Assembly (NCBI GenBank): GCA_964439955.1
Contig: CAYTPX010000038.1
Coordinates: 1 to 16,197 of the forward strand
DNA from: UBA1794 sp964439955
GTDB lineage: Bacteria; Bacteroidota; Bacteroidia; Bacteroidales; Bacteroidaceae
DNA: 16,197 bases
Reading direction: 5' to 3'
The notes beneath the pieces were generated by a model, which saw only the letters and a program-made list of their open reading frames with translations, ran no database searches and was not told the origin of the DNA. A program made the position numbers and the translations under genes. Shown here in pieces: positions 14,052-16,197 of this stretch (position 1 is its first letter; each line of letters begins with the position of its first letter).

Positions 14052-14543
14052 ATGAAAATACGCGAAATCTCTATCTGTTGGGCCTTGTGCGGCCTTCTGT
14101 CCGTCACCTCGTGCTCTACGTTGCGGAAAAGCAGTTCTACGGCCTTCCCTATCGAGTCTTCCGTGCAGCAGTATCCCACGGTTGTCGACTTGGAAGTGAA
14201 AGCGGGAAAAGTCAATAAGCAGGTGGAGTGGGGCTTTGTCCCTTTCAACCTCGGACAGCCTTCTCTCGAGAATCGCAAACAGAACCTCTTGGCTGATGCC
14301 ATACAGGAGCAGGAGGCCGATATATTGCTTGAGCCGCAGATTGTCTATACGAAAATTCCTTTTGGGAAGCGTACCCTTACCGTGACGGGCTATCCTGCCA
14401 CGTTCAAAAACTTCCGCAAGGCCACGCCGGAGGACTTGGAGGCCCTGAAAGCTGTGTCTCCGCTGGCAGGCAAAGGCGTTTACCAAGTTGCTTCCGAGCC
14501 GTGGTACAAGCGTCTTTTCGGAAGCTTGTTCCCTAAGAAATGA
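14052..14543 (+). CDS. Small lipoprotein of unknown function (second of a paralogous pair)
   Basis: The 163-residue product has a lipoprotein signal peptide (hydrophobic 8-18, lipobox VTSC with cysteine 21). It shares with the preceding product the SSTA-x-P motif after the cysteine, DLE, the AD-x-LLE-x-Q element, and TVTGYPATFKNFR near the end. It adds a C-terminal extension of about 35 residues ending in the basic WYKRLFGSLFPKK. Only four bases separate it from the upstream stop codon, so the two are almost certainly one operon and arose by tandem duplication. The mature domain is probably an alpha/beta fold of about 100 residues, by the alternation of hydrophobic residues. The function is unknown; no enzyme motif is visible. 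Confidence 0.85.
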   Translation: MKIREISICWALCGLLSVTSCSTLRKSSSTAFPIESSVQQYPTVVDLEVKAGKVNKQVEWGFVPFNLGQPSLENRKQNLLADAIQEQEADILLEPQIVYTKIPFGKRTLTVTGYPATFKNFRKATPEDLEALKAVSPLAGKGVYQVASEPWYKRLFGSLFPKK

Positions 14544-14600
14544 ATTATTTATCAATCCTAATTTATTAACCGCCGAAAGGCACAAAAACAATCTACTAAA

Positions 14601-15002
14601 ATGAAAAAATTAAGTTACCTTTTCATGTTGCTCACCCTGTGTTTCTCTGTGGGAGTTATGACTTCTTGCAGCGATGATGACGATGAACCGCAAACAGACA
14701 ATGGAACAGCTGTTGCCGGTACCTATTCCGGACGGTTGTCGTATGGTACGACGATCGTTGAAGATGCTTATATCGTAACCATCAGTAGGGTGACCTCATC
14801 AGTTGTGACAGTTTATGCCGGTTTCCTAGATAAAGTCTACGATGAAGGACTGAATTGCAATGTATCTCAAAGTAATGGAACCTATACTTTAGTTAATGAA
14901 GCGCAACCGAATATAAGCATAACGGTTTATGGGAATACTATTAATATAAGTTATCTGACAGGTGGAGGCTTGATGTATACATTTAATGGACAAAAGGATT
15001 AA
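14601..15002 (+). CDS. Putative surface lipoprotein, calycin-like beta-sheet domain
   Basis: The 133-residue product has K2-K3, a hydrophobic segment at 5-19 and the lipobox MTSC with cysteine 23. The acidic run SDDDDEP that follows resembles the lipoprotein export signal that directs Bacteroidota lipoproteins to the cell surface. The mature part from AGTYSGRLSYG (39-49) alternates polar and hydrophobic residues, with NGTYTL and a final MYTFNGQ strand. This resembles the small calycin/lipocalin-like lipoproteins common in Bacteroides, which often begin VAGTYSG, but the match is by eye. It lies 57 bases after the lipoprotein pair, with an A/T-rich gap, and is followed by a terminator, so it may be the last gene of the operon or a separate unit. 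It is not similar to the two upstream lipoproteins. Confidence 0.82.
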   Translation: MKKLSYLFMLLTLCFSVGVMTSCSDDDDEPQTDNGTAVAGTYSGRLSYGTTIVEDAYIVTISRVTSSVVTVYAGFLDKVYDEGLNCNVSQSNGTYTLVNEAQPNISITVYGNTINISYLTGGGLMYTFNGQKD

Positions 15003-15027
15003 ATAGAAATTACATAATCTTTTCGAG

Positions 15028-15069
15028 GAAAGAGCGTTTGCTATTATGTTGCAATGGCTCTTTCTTTTT
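15028..15069 (+). terminator. Intrinsic terminator after the calycin-like lipoprotein gene
   Basis: Bases 15028-15035 (GAAAGAGC) pair with 15057-15064 (GCTCTTTC). An inner TTGC/GCAA stem at 15037-15040 and 15051-15054 lies within the loop. TTTTT follows at 15065-15069. It separates the lipoprotein genes from the next gene. Confidence 0.85.
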
Positions 15070-15129
15070 CCTTGTTTTCATTCTTCTTTGAAACTATTTT
15101 TAGCAAAAGAACTTAGTGCAATAATAACA

Positions 15130-16197
15130 ATGAAACAAATGAATCCTTTTCAATCGAGGGTATTTTTAAAGTTTAAAATATCACGGAATGTGATAATCTT
15201 AATCCTCTTATTCTCTTTATTTTGTAGAGTGAATATTCATGCTCAACAACTACAGACTTCACAAGAAGGTTACAAATGGTATGAAATAGAAAAAAGGGGA
15301 TATGTTGGTGTAAAGAATCTCGATGGGAAAACTATTGTTCCTGCTAAATATACATATATACGCTATGATGATAATGGATATTTTATTGTTGAAACCAAAA
15401 AAGGATATAAAGAGTGTTATGATGTCAATGGACGGAAAATAATTGATGGGAAAGGACGGTATAGCTATATCTTGCCTATGGATGGAGGTGATGGTGGTGA
15501 TTGGTTCTTGGTATCTAGGAATGGATTTGAAGGAGCTTATATTCGCGCATGGGGAGAGGTTATACCTCCCAATAAGTTCACATTTGTGCGTTACAGGACC
15601 GATTGTCACACTAATTTGGGGACATACGGACGGAAAGGTTATTTCTTAGTAGGAGATGATCTTGGATACGGATTATATGATGCTTATGGTAATGAAGTAA
15701 TAGGAACAGATAAGGGATATGACTATATTCGGCCAGAAGGATATGGTATATATAGCAAAGATACATGGTTTAGCGTTTTAAAAAACGGCCTATATGGGGT
15801 ATGTCTAATTTGGGGATTACAAATTATACCGCCAGAATATAAATACATATATCATTCACCAGTCTTTGGATTCCAAGCAAAAACTGTAGATGGGAAAGAA
15901 ATAACTTTAGGAATGTGTATGACTATGGATGGCCTAAAGTTTGAGCAAAAATCATCTACTAAAGAATATGCTTCGATACCAAACGAAACTACTTCCCAGA
16001 TAGCAAGCAACCATAATTCACATCAAGTAGAAAAGAAAGAATCACAAGGCAATATTGACTCTAATCCGACTTTCCAATCGTGTAAGACGTGTGAGCATAC
16101 AGATGGGAAATGCTTCATTTGCCACGGTTTGGGAAGGATCAGTTGGGCTCCTTTTTATATGCAATGTACGGCTTGTTATGGTACGGGGAAATGCCCT
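15130..16197 (+). CDS. Exported WG-repeat protein with C-terminal cysteine (DnaJ-type zinc finger) cluster; 3' end outside the window
   Basis: The frame opens at ATG 15130 and runs 356 codons to the window edge without a stop. Residues 14-19 are basic (KFKISR) and 20-32 strongly hydrophobic, with a likely signal peptidase I site after NIHA (38). Residues about 56-242 contain repeated WG-like units such as GYVGVKNLDGKTIVPAKY, GFEGAYIRAWGEVIPP, GYGLYDAYGNEVIG and GLYGVCLIWGLQIIPPEYKY, which in this family form beta-repeat adhesive folds. A Ser/Asn/Lys-rich linker (about 273-315) leads to cysteines 318, 321, 328, 331, 346, 349 and 355 in CxxC, CxxCxGxG and CxxCxGxGxC patterns, a DnaJ-like zinc-binding module. 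The function is unknown. The gene is more A/T-rich than the core genes. A start at ATG 15139 is also possible. I see no consensus promoter in the 60 bases before it. Confidence 0.85.
   Translation, partial: MKQMNPFQSRVFLKFKISRNVIILILLFSLFCRVNIHAQQLQTSQEGYKWYEIEKRGYVGVKNLDGKTIVPAKYTYIRYDDNGYFIVETKKGYKECYDVNGRKIIDGKGRYSYILPMDGGDGGDWFLVSRNGFEGAYIRAWGEVIPPNKFTFVRYRTDCHTNLGTYGRKGYFLVGDDLGYGLYDAYGNEVIGTDKGYDYIRPEGYGIYSKDTWFSVLKNGLYGVCLIWGLQIIPPEYKYIYHSPVFGFQAKTVDGKEITLGMCMTMDGLKFEQKSSTKEYASIPNETTSQIASNHNSHQVEKKESQGNIDSNPTFQSCKTCEHTDGKCFICHGLGRISWAPFYMQCTACYGTGKCP

Overview
The window is chromosomal DNA from a member of the Bacteroidota, most likely order Bacteroidales. Evidence: RpoB (1270 aa) and RpoC (1427 aa) have the sequence and length I know from Bacteroides relatives; start codons are preceded by A/T-rich leaders rather than Shine-Dalgarno sequences; one clear promoter matches the Bacteroidota form (TTTG, 19-nt spacer, TAnnTTTG); and lipoproteins carry a cysteine lipobox, one with an acidic run after the cysteine. 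I cannot name genus or species.

Bases 1-12766 are the translation/transcription core: 3' part of tRNA-Gly(TCC), tRNA-Thr(GGT), tuf, tRNA-Trp(CCA), secE, nusG, rplK, rplA, rplJ, rplL, rpoB, rpoC, all on the plus strand. The order corresponds to the tRNA-tufB / secE-nusG / L11-L1-L10-L12 / rpoBC series of other bacteria. Stem-loops sit at three junctions: tuf/tRNA-Trp, rplL/rpoB (strong, with a T-tract) and rpoB/rpoC (weaker, with a T-tract). They could trim or attenuate transcription between ribosomal protein genes and polymerase genes.

Bases 12767-13206 hold no convincing gene. They contain a cluster of GC-rich hairpins, at least three with T-tracts, which ends the rpoBC transcript. At 13207-13237 lies a near-perfect Bacteroidota promoter. 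It is followed by about 330 nt of structured sequence ending in a hairpin plus T7, which I interpret as an unassigned small RNA or a long regulated leader (possible alternative: a 98-codon frame).

Bases 13649-15002 encode three small lipoproteins. The first two are adjacent and clearly paralogous to each other; the third is a likely surface beta-sheet (calycin-like) lipoprotein closed by a good terminator. From 15130 to the window edge an open reading frame without a stop encodes an exported protein with WG-type repeats and a C-terminal cysteine cluster of DnaJ zinc-finger style. The section from about 14545 onward is noticeably richer in A+T than the core and looks like accessory sequence.

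The core genes are highly conserved and ordinary. The interesting material is at the junction stem-loops, the terminator cluster, the structured RNA candidate and the accessory genes at the right end.
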